Assembly (NCBI RefSeq): GCF_002157855.1
Contig: NZ_CP020880.1
Span: 2,232,001 to 2,296,000 of the forward strand
Length of the DNA stretch: 64,000 bases
Reading direction: 5' to 3'
Source of the DNA: Sutcliffiella horikoshii
GTDB taxonomy: Bacteria; Bacillota; Bacilli; Bacillales; Bacillaceae_I
Positions 52,614 through 61,515 of the stretch are shown here, piece after piece. Position 1 is the stretch's first letter; every line of letters starts with the position of its first letter. Position numbers and translations under genes: made by a program. The notes under the pieces are model-generated. The model made no database searches, was not told the DNA's origin, and saw only the letters and a program-made list of their open reading frames with translations.

Positions 52614-54050
52614 TCATGAGGATGTTACTTTTTGTTTTGTCACTCTCGGGGCCTTATGAATGGCTTTCCCCTCAAGATCTTCCACCGACTCCCACATGCT
52701 TTCATTTACACTAGGATGAGGGTAAGAAGGAAACAGCATATCCTCTTGTCTTGCAACCATTTCTAAAGCAAGTGTTCCGGTACTGATCATTTCTACCGCT
52801 TGGGCTCCCATCATATGAATACCTAGTACTAAATCTGTTTTCGCATCTGTAATCGTCTTACTGAAGCCTTCTTTTTGTCCAAGAATGCTTGCATACCCAT
52901 TTGTTTGGAGAGTGCTTTCCCCTATCTTCACTTCAAATCCATTTTCAACCGCATCTGTTTCCGTCATTCCGACTGTTGCAATTGGAGGAATGGTCTGAAC
53001 GATTCTAGGAAGAAATGTAAAATCGCACTCGGAATGTTGCCCGGCAATATTTTCTGCCGCGACTTTTCCTTGTTTAATCGCTTTAACGGCCAAGGCAGGG
53101 CCTTCTGTAATATCTCCGATGGCATAAATAGATGGTACATTTGTACAACATGATTCATTTATTTTTATAAAACCTTCGTCGCTCAAATGAATGCCTGCGC
53201 GCTGAACACCAAGTGTTTCCGTTGAAGGTTTTCTTTCTTCCATACAGTAAAGGTGCGAACTTTCCAGCATGACTGATTCATTCTTAGCCTGCTCAAACCT
53301 CACTTCCCACTGAACCTCATTGAACCTGAACTGAGGGATTTTATGAGCCTTATAGAGCTTTATTTTTTGCTTTTTTAACTGCCTCTGCAGTTCTTTGTTT
53401 ATGGCAGGATCAAATGTAAATTCATGCTGACCTGTTGGAATAATCAAAGTCACCTTCGACCCTAAACTGTTAAAGGTTGTCGCTGCTTCAAGGGTGAAAT
53501 CATCGTTACCATATAAAATAAGCTCACTTGGCAAATCTTCCAGGTTCCATATTGAAGTAGGTGTTAGAGCTTGAGGGTTTATTTCAGCAATTGGCTGCTT
53601 ATGGCACCCTGTTGCAATAATTACATCATTAAAAGTGAAAGTATCATATTGATGCCCGTTCTCCACCCCGATTTTAGTAGAGGATATAAAAGAGGCTTCC
53701 CCCTCTATGATCTCGATTTTATTTGCTTTACATAATGCCACAACACCTTGAAGTAGTTGCTCGACTACCTTTTGTTTGTGTTCCTGTAACCTTGGCAGGT
53801 CGAATATAACCCCGCTAGTATCCAGCCCAAGTTGCTGAAAAGGTTTCATCCGTTGGAAAGACTGTGCAGCTGCAGTATGTACTTTAGACGGGATACATCC
53901 TTCATTTAAGCAGACCCCGCCAAGCTTATTTTTCTCAATGATGGTAACCTGTCTACCTAACTGAGCCGCTCGGATTGCAGCGTGATAACCTCCAGGGCCT
54001 CCGCCAAGCACCATTACATCACGTTCTTGAGTAAGTTCACCTACGACCAT
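52614..54050 (-). CDS. lpdA: Dihydrolipoyl dehydrogenase (E3)
   Basis: A 478-residue FAD-dependent disulphide oxidoreductase, E3 of the 2-oxoacid dehydrogenase complex. FAD motif GGGPGG (16-21), redox pair C47-x4-C52 in GGVCLNEGCIPSK, NAD domain around 170-270, and the C-terminal base in YPHPSVNESMWE (His about 445). The NAD-domain glycine motif reads LILYGNDDFTLEAATTFNSLG instead of GxGxxG with its usual spacing, which is odd for E3 and could lower NAD binding. It follows E2 with no gap. Confidence 0.88.
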   Translation of the reverse strand: MVVGELTQERDVMVLGGGPGGYHAAIRAAQLGRQVTIIEKNKLGGVCLNEGCIPSKVHTAAAQSFQRMKPFQQLGLDTSGVIFDLPRLQEHKQKVVEQLLQGVVALCKANKIEIIEGEASFISSTKIGVENGHQYDTFTFNDVIIATGCHKQPIAEINPQALTPTSIWNLEDLPSELILYGNDDFTLEAATTFNSLGSKVTLIIPTGQHEFTFDPAINKELQRQLKKQKIKLYKAHKIPQFRFNEVQWEVRFEQAKNESVMLESSHLYCMEERKPSTETLGVQRAGIHLSDEGFIKINESCCTNVPSIYAIGDITEGPALAVKAIKQGKVAAENIAGQHSECDFTFLPRIVQTIPPIATVGMTETDAVENGFEVKIGESTLQTNGYASILGQKEGFSKTITDAKTDLVLGIHMMGAQAVEMISTGTLALEMVARQEDMLFPSYPHPSVNESMWESVEDLEGKAIHKAPRVTKQKVTSS

Positions 54051-55304
54051 TTAAACCAGCTCCAGCATTAATAATTTTGGTTCTTCTAAAAGTTGAGTCA
54101 GCCTGTTGGTAAAGGCTACTGCTGTCGCTCCATCTGCCACACGATGATCAAATGACATGGAAATGTTCATGATAGACCGAATAACAATCTCTTCCTGCTC
54201 ATTTACAACCGGACGCTTTTTGGTTTTATGGAAGGAGATCAAGCCCACTTCAGGCTGATTGATGATTGGTGTGGCGCCGATACTTCCACCAAGAGGACCA
54301 ACATTACTGATAGTAAAACTGCCTCCAGTCAATTCTTTCATGGAAAGCTTATTCTCCTGGGCCTTTTTGGTTAATTCTTTTAAATTGGCATGGATTTCTT
54401 TTAGTGACTTTTTCTCTACATTACGGATCACAGGGACAATCAGTCCATCTTCAGTATCAGTGGCTATCCCAATATGATGTTCTTTGATCAATTCGATTGT
54501 CTCTTCTTCTTCATTCAATCTTGCATTAAAGATTGGATAATCTTTAAGGGCGATGGAAATGGCTTTTAAGAATAAAGCAGTCGCTGATATGCTTTGATTG
54601 CTTGTTTTCCAAATTTCTCTTAGTTCTAATATGTTTGTCACATCTACTTCCTCAAAATGGGTGCAATGCGGAATTGTAAGGAGGGACTGTGACATTTTTT
54701 TGCCTATTTGTTTTCTTCGTCCTCTGTATGGAATGATCGTTGGAGATTCTTGCTGATCATTAGATTCTGTTTTTGTTTGAACTTGCTGAACTTGCTGTTC
54801 TTTCACTTTCACTTTAGGTGCAGGCTGCTCTTTACTTTCTATGAATCTATATACATCTTCATCTGTGATTCTACCAGCAGGGCCGGTTCCTTCAATTTGT
54901 TCAATATCAACCCCGGCGTCTCTTGCGATCTTTCTAGTATATGGGGCAGCCATGATTCTAAATGAATGGAGCTTTGTTGGCGGTTGTTGCTCTCTTGTTG
55001 TTTCGGTAACCTTAGTGGAAGTGTTTGTATGTGTATCTTTGATAGAAGTTATTGTCTCTTTTCCAGCTGATTCAGCTTCTAATAGAAATAAGGTGGTCCC
55101 AACTGGAATGGTTTCCCCTTCTTTTACCAAAATCTCTTTGATTACTCCAGCAAGTGGTGCTGGTATTTCAGCAGTCATTTTATCTGTTTGCACCTCAACC
55201 AGAGGCTCATCTGGCTTAACCTTATCTCCTTCTTTAACTAAAAAAGATAAAATATCAGCCTGTGTCATGCCTTCGCCAATATCATGAAGTTTGACCTCGA
55301 TCAT
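54051..55304 (-). CDS. Dihydrolipoamide acyltransferase (E2)
   Basis: A 417-residue E2 core of a 2-oxoacid dehydrogenase complex of branched-chain type. One lipoyl domain (1-78) carries the lipoyl lysine K42 in TDKMTAEIPAP; a peripheral-subunit-binding domain lies at about 119-155 (YTRKIARDAGVD and GPAGRITDEDV) after a Thr-rich linker; the catalytic domain (about 190-417) has DHRVADG with H387. PheDH next door suggests phenylpyruvate or other aryl/branched 2-oxoacids as substrate. GGGGG precedes the ATG. 18 nt after E1-beta. Confidence 0.93.
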   Translation of the reverse strand: MIEVKLHDIGEGMTQADILSFLVKEGDKVKPDEPLVEVQTDKMTAEIPAPLAGVIKEILVKEGETIPVGTTLFLLEAESAGKETITSIKDTHTNTSTKVTETTREQQPPTKLHSFRIMAAPYTRKIARDAGVDIEQIEGTGPAGRITDEDVYRFIESKEQPAPKVKVKEQQVQQVQTKTESNDQQESPTIIPYRGRRKQIGKKMSQSLLTIPHCTHFEEVDVTNILELREIWKTSNQSISATALFLKAISIALKDYPIFNARLNEEEETIELIKEHHIGIATDTEDGLIVPVIRNVEKKSLKEIHANLKELTKKAQENKLSMKELTGGSFTISNVGPLGGSIGATPIINQPEVGLISFHKTKKRPVVNEQEEIVIRSIMNISMSFDHRVADGATAVAFTNRLTQLLEEPKLLMLELV

Positions 55305-55322
55305 CCGTTGAACCCCCTTTTA

Positions 55323-56318
55323 CTAAAACTTCATCACTTTATTTACTGCTGCAACCACCCTGTCAGCAGTTGGCAGATAGTAGTCTTCAAAGCCGAAATA
55401 AGGAACAGGAACATCAAACCCTGTCACTCGCTCCACCGGCGCCTTTTGATAGAGGAACGATGTTTCATTGATAATGGCAAGTACATCTCCACTTACACTT
55501 GTCGCCGCATGCGCTTCGTGCACAATAACCGTTCTACCCGTTTTCTGTACAGATTCTGCAATAATATCTTTGTCAATCGGATAGAGGCTTCTAAGATCTA
55601 TCACTTCGCAACTTACACCCTCAGATTCTAGTTTTTTTGCAGATTGAAGGGCAACGGGAACCATCGCTCCCCACGCAATAATAGTGACATCCTCGCCTTC
55701 CCTGCAAATCTTTCCTTTTCCGATTTCAACTGTATATTTTCCTTCTGGCACTTCTTCCCTTACAGAACGATAGCAGCGCATCGGCTCCAAAAATAGTACA
55801 GGATCTGGGTCCTCGATGGCGGCAATCAATAAACCTTTCGCGTCATACGGGTTTGACGGGCAAACCACTTTAATTCCAGGCATATGGGTGAAAATCGCCT
55901 CAGTACTGTCAGAATGAATTTCAGGCGCCCTTACTCCTGCTCCATATGGTGCACGTATGACCATAGGGACGGTATAATGCCCCATTGTTCTTGCCCTGAT
56001 TCTTGATGCATGGGTCATGATTTGCTCATAGGCAGGATAAATAAAACCCAGGAACTGTATCTCTGTAACCGGACGGAAACCATTTATCGCCATTCCGATT
56101 GCAGCTCCGATGAAACCTGCTTCACTTAACGGGGTATCGATAACACGGTCTTCGCCATATTTTTGTTGCAATCCTTCTGTAGCACGAAAAACACCGCCAT
56201 TTACCCCAATGTCTTCCCCCATAAGAAGCACGTTTTCATTTTCTTCAAGCATAGTATCCAGTCCATCCGTAATCGCTTGAACCATTGTCATTGTTTTCGT
56301 TTTCAATGCCGTTTCCAC
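55323..56318 (-). CDS. 2-oxoacid dehydrogenase E1 subunit beta
   Basis: A 331-residue transketolase-like E1-beta. Typical motifs: MGEDIGVNGGVFRATEGL (about 33-50), TPLSEAGFIGAAIGMAINGFRP (about 61-82, split by a turn), APYGAGVRAPEIHSDS (about 122-137) and the HEAHAATSVSGDVLAII tail (about 267-283). It forms the alpha2beta2 E1 with the product of the preceding gene, which its GTG start overlaps by one nucleotide (TAGTG). GAGGTGA lies 6 nt before the GTG. Branched-chain-type rather than pyruvate-type by overall pattern. Confidence 0.93.
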   Translation of the reverse strand: METALKTKTMTMVQAITDGLDTMLEENENVLLMGEDIGVNGGVFRATEGLQQKYGEDRVIDTPLSEAGFIGAAIGMAINGFRPVTEIQFLGFIYPAYEQIMTHASRIRARTMGHYTVPMVIRAPYGAGVRAPEIHSDSTEAIFTHMPGIKVVCPSNPYDAKGLLIAAIEDPDPVLFLEPMRCYRSVREEVPEGKYTVEIGKGKICREGEDVTIIAWGAMVPVALQSAKKLESEGVSCEVIDLRSLYPIDKDIIAESVQKTGRTVIVHEAHAATSVSGDVLAIINETSFLYQKAPVERVTGFDVPVPYFGFEDYYLPTADRVVAAVNKVMKF

Positions 56319-57382
56319 TATTCTTCACCTCTCATCAGTTGAAGAAGTTCCTTTTTCTGCTGCTCAATTCCCCACGTCGGTTTTTCAAAAACGTAGTCGA
56401 ACATGTCAGCAGGGTCTGCCTTTGGAAAATTCTCCATTTCTTCAATTGCACTATCGACTTCCTGAGATAGCTCCACTAACATTGATTCTTTCCAGTCTTC
56501 TGTAAACCAACCTTGATTTTTCAAAAAGCGTTCCAACCGAAGAATCGGGTCATTATCTCGTCTTTTTTCATTTTCAGATTGATCCCGATACTTGGTCGGG
56601 TCATCAGCTGTCGTATGTGCACCGTATCTCCATGTTACCGCTTCAATTAAGGTTGGTCCCTCCCCGTTTCTTGCTTGTTCTAATGAATCCAACGTATGAA
56701 AATAAACGGCGAAAACATCATTACCATCAATTCGGACGCTTCTCATATCATAAGCAAGGGCTTTCTGCGCAATGGTTTCGGTATTCATTTGTTTGGATAG
56801 GGGTACCGAAATGGCAAAGTGATTGTTCTGATTAAAAAACACAACCGGTGCCTTAAGAACGCTTGCAAAGTTTAATCCTTCATGAAAATCCCCTTCAGAA
56901 GTTGCTCCATCCCCGAAATAAACGATACTTGCATTTTTCGTTCCTTTTCTTTTCTCTGCATAGGCTGCGCCTACCGCATGCGGCAGTTGCGTCGCGATTG
57001 GAATTCCCGGCGGAAAGACTTTCTTCCCATTTGCCGGAATGCACCCTTCATTTCTGCCGTTCCAAAATAGAAGGATATTACGAAGGGAGTGGCCGAACGT
57101 CATAGTTGCCCCATGGTCCCTGTAGGAAGGAAATAACCAGTCATCTTCATTCAATGCCATCGCACTTCCAACCTGGGAAGCCTCTTGCCCCTCATAAGGT
57201 GCATAGGTTCCGATACGGCCTTGGCGTTGTAGACTCATACACTTTTTATCAAAGGTACGAATTCTGAGTAAATGTCTATACATGGACTTCGTCAGATCTT
57301 CCGTGATTCTTTCTTCATACGTTTTATCAAGGAAATTCCCCTGATTATCGATAATCTGAATGATAGGAAATTGATCGTTCAA
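56318..57382 (-). CDS. 2-oxoacid dehydrogenase E1 subunit alpha
   Basis: A 354-residue ThDP-binding E1-alpha. The ThDP motif runs GDGATSEGDFHEGLNFA (about 157-173) to the NN of FFNQNNHFAIS. LRIRTFDKKCMSLQRQGRIG near 39-58, PSYRDHGATMTFG near 85-97 and YRYGAHTTADDPTKYR-like RYGAHTTADDPTKYR near 251 are E1-alpha landmarks, the last being the phosphorylation-loop region in mitochondrial enzymes. TTG start, with AGAGGGGGA 7 nt upstream. 16 nt after the phenylalanine dehydrogenase gene, in one operon. Confidence 0.93.
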   Translation of the reverse strand: MNDQFPIIQIIDNQGNFLDKTYEERITEDLTKSMYRHLLRIRTFDKKCMSLQRQGRIGTYAPYEGQEASQVGSAMALNEDDWLFPSYRDHGATMTFGHSLRNILLFWNGRNEGCIPANGKKVFPPGIPIATQLPHAVGAAYAEKRKGTKNASIVYFGDGATSEGDFHEGLNFASVLKAPVVFFNQNNHFAISVPLSKQMNTETIAQKALAYDMRSVRIDGNDVFAVYFHTLDSLEQARNGEGPTLIEAVTWRYGAHTTADDPTKYRDQSENEKRRDNDPILRLERFLKNQGWFTEDWKESMLVELSQEVDSAIEEMENFPKADPADMFDYVFEKPTWGIEQQKKELLQLMRGEE

Positions 57383-57398
57383 CTTATTTCCCCCTCTA

Positions 57399-58544
57399 TT
57401 AAACTCGTACTGACCATTTCGGTCGCTTGGAATGAGTAAAGAAGCTGTTTCTTCTGCTTCTGTCTACTAGCCTCTGTTCGCAGAAATTATTTGCTGCTTC
57501 CACTGTCGTAATATTCATTTTCTCTGCTTCTTTATAAACATCCATCAAAGAGTTGTAGATAGCCTTTGTTTTGCGGAGTACACGTTCTTTATTTGGTTCA
57601 TATAATTCATCTGCCACTTGAATCAGTCCACCGGCATTTACGATGTAGTCAGGAGCATAGAGGATCCCTTTTTCCTGCAGCATGGCACAGTGATGATTTT
57701 CGATTAATTGGTTATTGGCAGAACCTACTACCGCTTTTACCTTCAACTGTTCTATCGTCTGATCGTTAATGATTCCACCAAGGGCGCACGGTACAAACAC
57801 ATCTGCATCAACAGAATAGATTTCATCTCCGCCAACCACTTTAATACCTGCTCCAATTTCTTTCGCTTTGGCCACGAGTTGGGTAATGGCAAATTCATTG
57901 ATGTCAGATACATAAATGTCCGCTCCAGCATGCATCAACTGCTCTGCCACTTTAGCTCCAACCTTTCCAAGGCCTTGGATTGCATAACTTTTTCCGTAAA
58001 GGTTTTTGGATCCCCATATTGTCAGGTTTGTCGCTTCTATTCCATAGATAACCCCTTGAGCTGTTGGAACGGAGGAATCCCCACTTCCGCCATACACCTC
58101 ATCCACCCCGACTATACAATTTGTTTCTTTTAAAGCATGCACAAAATCCTCCGGTGATGTTCCCATATCGGTTCCAGTGTAAAAACGACCATTTAACGAT
58201 TCGACAAATTGACCGAACGCCCTAAATAGTTCAGGCGTTTTGTCTTTATTCGGGTCACCAATGATGACCGCTTTCCCCCCGCCAAAATCAACGTCAGCTG
58301 CTGCACATTTATACGTCATTCCTTTTGAAAGACGAAGAACATCATATAAAGCCGCATCCACAGATTGATATGGCTGCATCCGGCATCCACCTAACGCAGG
58401 CCCTAATGTTGTGTTATGTATAGCAATAATGGCTTTTAGTCCTGTATCTGGATCATTACAGAATACTACCTGTTGGTGTTGTTGAATTTTATCAAACATT
58501 TCCATTCCCCCAACTTCAGAAGTAAGCGTTTTCATATTTGTCAA
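57399..58544 (-). CDS. Phenylalanine dehydrogenase
   Basis: About 381 residues of the Glu/Leu/Phe/Val dehydrogenase family. It resembles phenylalanine dehydrogenases of Lysinibacillus/Bacillus more than leucine dehydrogenases: it has [25 protein letters not shown] (LeuDH has a different sequence here) and the C-terminal [15 protein letters not shown] of PheDH. The catalytic lysines lie in [18 protein letters not shown] and the NAD motif is GLGKVG. Reaction: oxidative deamination of L-Phe to phenylpyruvate. Start is uncertain: TTG 58544 has AAGGGTGG 5 nt upstream; GTG 58553, ATG 58535 and an internal ATG near 58499 are alternatives. Confidence 0.88.
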   Translation of the reverse strand: MTNMKTLTSEVGGMEMFDKIQQHQQVVFCNDPDTGLKAIIAIHNTTLGPALGGCRMQPYQSVDAALYDVLRLSKGMTYKCAAADVDFGGGKAVIIGDPNKDKTPELFRAFGQFVESLNGRFYTGTDMGTSPEDFVHALKETNCIVGVDEVYGGSGDSSVPTAQGVIYGIEATNLTIWGSKNLYGKSYAIQGLGKVGAKVAEQLMHAGADIYVSDINEFAITQLVAKAKEIGAGIKVVGGDEIYSVDADVFVPCALGGIINDQTIEQLKVKAVVGSANNQLIENHHCAMLQEKGILYAPDYIVNAGGLIQVADELYEPNKERVLRKTKAIYNSLMDVYKEAEKMNITTVEAANNFCEQRLVDRSRRNSFFTHSKRPKWSVRV

Positions 58545-58571
58545 AGCAACCACCCTTTTTCTAATATTCTT

Positions 58572-58955
58572 TTAGTCTATCATTGCATTAATTTTACTTT
58601 TTGGTAATATCACTTGCGTAACTTCCCCTTCACCAATCACGCGGTCTTTAGAAAATATTTGTACTTTTGTGATGATGAAGTTTTTCTTAAGACCCACTAC
58701 CGTTGCTTCTATTGTTAAAACGGTCCCTTCTGTTGCCGGTGCAAGATGCTTTACTTTAACTTCTGCACCCATTCCTTCTTCTGTTTCTTCCAAAACCTCT
58801 AAAATTATTTGTCTTGAAGCCCATTCCATGTGATAGACCATCATTGCGGTGGAATACACTGGATGTACTAATTCCCCTTCAAACTGGGCAAACATTTTGT
58901 TGGTAACAGTGATTTGAATGGAATGTTTCGTACCTATCGTTAGTTCCGGCTTCAT
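58572..58955 (-). CDS. Hot-dog fold thioesterase (FlK-like)
   Basis: A 127-residue single hot-dog domain similar to fluoroacetyl-CoA-type thioesterases. YSTAMMVYHMEWASRQIILE carries the helix with candidate Thr/Ser and the acidic residues, and GMGAEVKVKHLAPATEGTVL contains the family histidine (about 73). It is the first gene of the phenylalanine unit, so an acyl- or arylacyl-CoA made by the downstream dehydrogenase complex is the obvious candidate substrate; inference only. The ATG at 58955 follows GGGGTGA by 4 nt; the frame to 58988 has no site. Confidence 0.82.
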   Translation of the reverse strand: MKPELTIGTKHSIQITVTNKMFAQFEGELVHPVYSTAMMVYHMEWASRQIILEVLEETEEGMGAEVKVKHLAPATEGTVLTIEATVVGLKKNFIITKVQIFSKDRVIGEGEVTQVILPKSKINAMID

Positions 58956-58992
58956 GTATTCACCCCAAAACGTATAACGTTTATTCAACGCT

Positions 58993-59022
58993 ATAATAAC
59001 ATTTCGTTAAATGAACCGTCAA
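58993..59022 (-). promoter_or_regulatory. Putative promoter of the phenylalanine unit with internal palindrome
   Basis: TTGACG (59017-59022) and TATTAT (58993-58998), 18-nt spacing, on the minus strand, 38 nt before the thioesterase start. The spacer contains CATTT-AACG-AAATG (59000-59013), a symmetric site placed where a repressor would block RNA polymerase. Confidence 0.6.
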
Positions 59023-59090
59023 TAAATTGTAGAAATTTTATAAATAGTCAATCATAAATGGTAAGTAGTTAAGTAGATTGGTTTATCACC

Positions 59091-59145
59091 GCTGTTCCTT
59101 TCCGCAAATGGCTTCGCTTTCCGCGGGACGGTGCTTGAGCCTTGA
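59091..59145. repeat. Truncated copy of the GC-rich dispersed repeat
   Basis: CTTCGCTTTCCGCGGGACGGTGCTTGAGCC matches the left half of the element at 48515-48645 (20-nt excerpts CGCTTTCCGCGGG and CGGTGCTTGAGCC), then similarity stops at 59141. Confidence 0.75.
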
Positions 59146-59206
59146 AATATTGGACTTGGCTAGATCTTCCCTTTGCGCACATCTTTGACTATTTCAATAA
59201 AATCCC

Positions 59207-59632
59207 TAGTCACCAAGGGCTTCATATTGGCGATGAGGACCTCTCTTCTCCTGATTTCTCGTCACTGAGGTCTTCATAACGCCGATGAGGACATCTCTCT
59301 TCCTGATTTCTCGCCACTGATGTCTTCATAACGCCGATGAGGACATCTCTCCTCCTGATTTCTCGCCACTGATGTCTTCATAACTCCGATGAGGACATCT
59401 CTCCTCCTGATTTCTCGTCACTGAGGTCTTCATAACTCCGATGAGGACATCTCTCTTCCTGATTTCTCGTCACTGATGTCTTCATAACGCCGATGAGGAC
59501 ATCTCTCTTCCTGATTTCTCGTCACTGATGTCTTCATAACGCCGATGAGGACATCTCCCCTCCTGATTTCTTCGCACTGAGGTCTTCATCCAAACAATCA
59601 AGAATTACATTGAAGACTAACCACAATTCGAT
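59207..59632 (+). repeat. 52-bp tandem repeat array 3 (7 units) with end sequence
   Basis: Seven full units of exactly 52 bp start at 59232, preceded by a half unit (AGTCACCAAGGGCTTCAT). The consensus is GATGAGGACATCTC, a CTTCCTGATTTCTCGTCACTGA centre part and TGTCTTCATAACGCC. Units 5 and 6 are identical. This is the most regular of the three arrays. After the last unit comes an end sequence ending CACAATTCGAT (to about 59632) that matches the end of array 1. The array lies just past the terminator of the minus-strand ABC ATPase gene, in the same orientation as arrays 1 and 2. Between units GTCTTCAT..ATGAGGAC can form 8-bp hairpins with a 7-nt loop. Confidence 0.93.
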
Positions 59633-59645
59633 CTTCTTAAACAAT

Positions 59646-59681
59646 AAAAAAGAGGAAAATGACCTGGTCATTTTCCCCTCT
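59646..59681 (-). terminator. Terminator of the ABC importer operon
   Basis: AGAGGGGAAAATGACC/GGTCATTTTCCTCT with TTTTTT on the minus strand, directly after the ATPase stop. Confidence 0.92.
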
Positions 59682-59687
59682 ACGTAT

Positions 59688-60482
59688 TCAACTTAGCAAT
59701 GCTCTGTCGTTGGTCATTGCTTGTCCGCGTATTCGCTGGAATTCAGCAAGCAATCTTTCAATGGTAAGAGTTTTCTTTTCCTCTTCTCCCACTTCCAGAA
59801 TGATTTGCCCCTTATCCATCATAATTAAGCGATTACCAAGATCCAGTGCCTGCTGCATGTTGTGAGTTACCATCAATGTCGTCAATTCTTTATCTGCAAC
59901 AATTTCTTTCGTGATATTGGTAATCAGTTCTGCACGAGATGGATCAAGAGCAGCGGTATGCTCATCCAAAAGGAGGATATCAGGCTCAGTGAACGTTGCC
60001 ATCAAAAGGGACAGTGCTTGCCTTTCCCCACCTGAAAGCAATCCAACTTTAGCACTTAATCTATTTTCCAAACCAAGGTGCAGGGTTTCCAGCACCTCTT
60101 TGAAATACGTTTTTCTCTTTTTAGTCACGCCCATCTTTAATGTGCGATTTTTATTCCGTGAATAAGCCATAGCCAGATTCTCTTCAATTGTCATTGTAGG
60201 AGCCGTTCCAGCCATTGGGTCCTGGAACACCCTTCCAATATATCTGGCTCTTTTGTGCTCTGCCATATAGGTGACATCACGGCCATCAATCTCTACTTTT
60301 CCGGTATCAGGCGTCAGTACCCCTGAAATCATGTTCATCAAGGTGGACTTACCGGCACCATTACTACCGATGATGGTGACAAAATCTCCTTTTTTCAAGG
60401 AAAGGTTGATGGTATCAAGCGCATTTTTTTCATCTAATGTTCCTTCATTGAAGATTTTGTTAATCTGTGTTAAATGTAGCAC
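59688..60482 (-). CDS. ABC transporter ATP-binding protein (TrpX/DUF534-type system)
   Basis: A 264-residue ABC ATPase. Walker A GSNGAGKST (about 38-46), Q-loop in VFQDPMAGT, signature LLSGGERQALSLL (about 147-159), Walker B DILLLDEHTAALDP (about 168-181; the usual EP is EH) and switch His in VTHNMQQALDLG. This EHTAALDP form is typical of the group that works with a pfam04392 binding protein. The GTG at 60482 follows AAGGGGG by 6 nt; translation overlaps the permease gene by 23 nt. Confidence 0.9.
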   Translation of the reverse strand: MLHLTQINKIFNEGTLDEKNALDTINLSLKKGDFVTIIGSNGAGKSTLMNMISGVLTPDTGKVEIDGRDVTYMAEHKRARYIGRVFQDPMAGTAPTMTIEENLAMAYSRNKNRTLKMGVTKKRKTYFKEVLETLHLGLENRLSAKVGLLSGGERQALSLLMATFTEPDILLLDEHTAALDPSRAELITNITKEIVADKELTTLMVTHNMQQALDLGNRLIMMDKGQIILEVGEEEKKTLTIERLLAEFQRIRGQAMTNDRALLS

Positions 60483-61482
60483 GTTGATCCCCCTTTTCAT
60501 TGGCAGATTGTAAAGATCCCAGTTTTAGCATCTTCTGTTTTTTTCTCTTTCGATCTTTGTAGCTATCAATGAATTTAGGGGTGATAAGGGCCAAGATAAC
60601 AATCGTTGCCGTAATGGCTTTCAGGTCACCGGTTTCTAAGAATTCTACCCTTAATGCAAGCGTCACAACAATACGATAGATGATGGCCCCACCTATTACA
60701 GCAAAAGTCGTCCATGCAATCGTTTTTGTACCAAAAATAGCCTCTCCAATAATGACAGATGCCAATCCGATTATAATCATCCCGATTCCCATCCCAACGT
60801 CTGCATATCCGCCATGCTGGGCAATCAATGCACCAGAAAATGCAACCATGGCATTGGAAATCCCGAGACCAAGAATAACCAGTCCGCTTGTGTTGGCAGA
60901 AAGGCTACGAATCATCCGCTTATTATCACCGGTCGCTCTAATTGCCAAACCGATTTCCGTTTTCAAAAATAAATCAGTTATGATTTTAATTGCAAACGTG
61001 ACAATCAACATGATGAAAATAATTCCCCACGTTCTAGGAACAAAAGCTCCTAATCCGATAGTGGAAAAGATATTGTTTAAAAATTCATCTATTCCGGTAT
61101 TCCCCCACCAGGAACGGATGTTGGTGAAAAAAGTATCACTGTTTAATAACGGCACATTTGATCTTCCCATTATTCGCAAATTGATGGAATAAAGGGCAAT
61201 CATCATTAAAATACCTGATAATAGTGGATTAATCTTTCCAAACGTATGTAAGGAACCGGTGATGCATCCTGCGATAAATCCTGCAAACATCGCCACCACT
61301 GTAGCTGTGATAGGACTATATCCGCTGACAATCATTGTCGCAGCAACCGCAGCGCCAGTTACAAAGCTACCATCTACCGTCAAATCGGGAAAATCAAGGA
61401 CCCTAAAGGAAAGATATACCCCTAGGGCCATGATTGCGTAGATGATTCCCAATTCGACTGAACCAAAAATTGCTGTTATCAT
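60460..61482 (-). CDS. ABC transporter permease (branched-chain/TrpY-type)
   Basis: A 340-residue permease of the BPD_transp_2 family with about nine helices. GIIYAIMALGVYLSFRVLDFPDLTVDGSF near the N-terminus (about 12-40, in two helices) is the usual pattern in systems paired with pfam04392 lipoproteins; GLAIRATGDNKRMIRSLSANTSG (about 186-208) is the ATPase-coupling loop. The C-terminal about 35 residues are strongly basic (YKDRKRKKQK). GAGGAGATGA precedes the ATG. 33 nt after the binding-protein gene. Confidence 0.9.
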   Translation of the reverse strand: MITAIFGSVELGIIYAIMALGVYLSFRVLDFPDLTVDGSFVTGAAVAATMIVSGYSPITATVVAMFAGFIAGCITGSLHTFGKINPLLSGILMMIALYSINLRIMGRSNVPLLNSDTFFTNIRSWWGNTGIDEFLNNIFSTIGLGAFVPRTWGIIFIMLIVTFAIKIITDLFLKTEIGLAIRATGDNKRMIRSLSANTSGLVILGLGISNAMVAFSGALIAQHGGYADVGMGIGMIIIGLASVIIGEAIFGTKTIAWTTFAVIGGAIIYRIVVTLALRVEFLETGDLKAITATIVILALITPKFIDSYKDRKRKKQKMLKLGSLQSANEKGDQRATFNTD

Positions 61483-61515
61483 GTCAGAATCATCTCCTCG
61501 TTGTCTTAAAAATGC

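Noticed and set aside
58956-59230. T-box or other amino-acid leader before the phenylalanine unit
   Set aside because: I looked for the conserved T-box sequence and specifier stem and found none; a plain promoter with a palindrome explains the region better.
59232-59595. Hammerhead-like ribozyme (CGATGAGGAC recalls CUGAUGA cores)
   Set aside because: The core reads CCGATGA rather than CTGATGA, and the conserved GAAA with matching stems is not found in the unit on either strand.
60680-61192. 170-codon plus-strand frame
   Set aside because: Antisense shadow of the permease gene; hydrophobic composition is inherited from the opposite strand.
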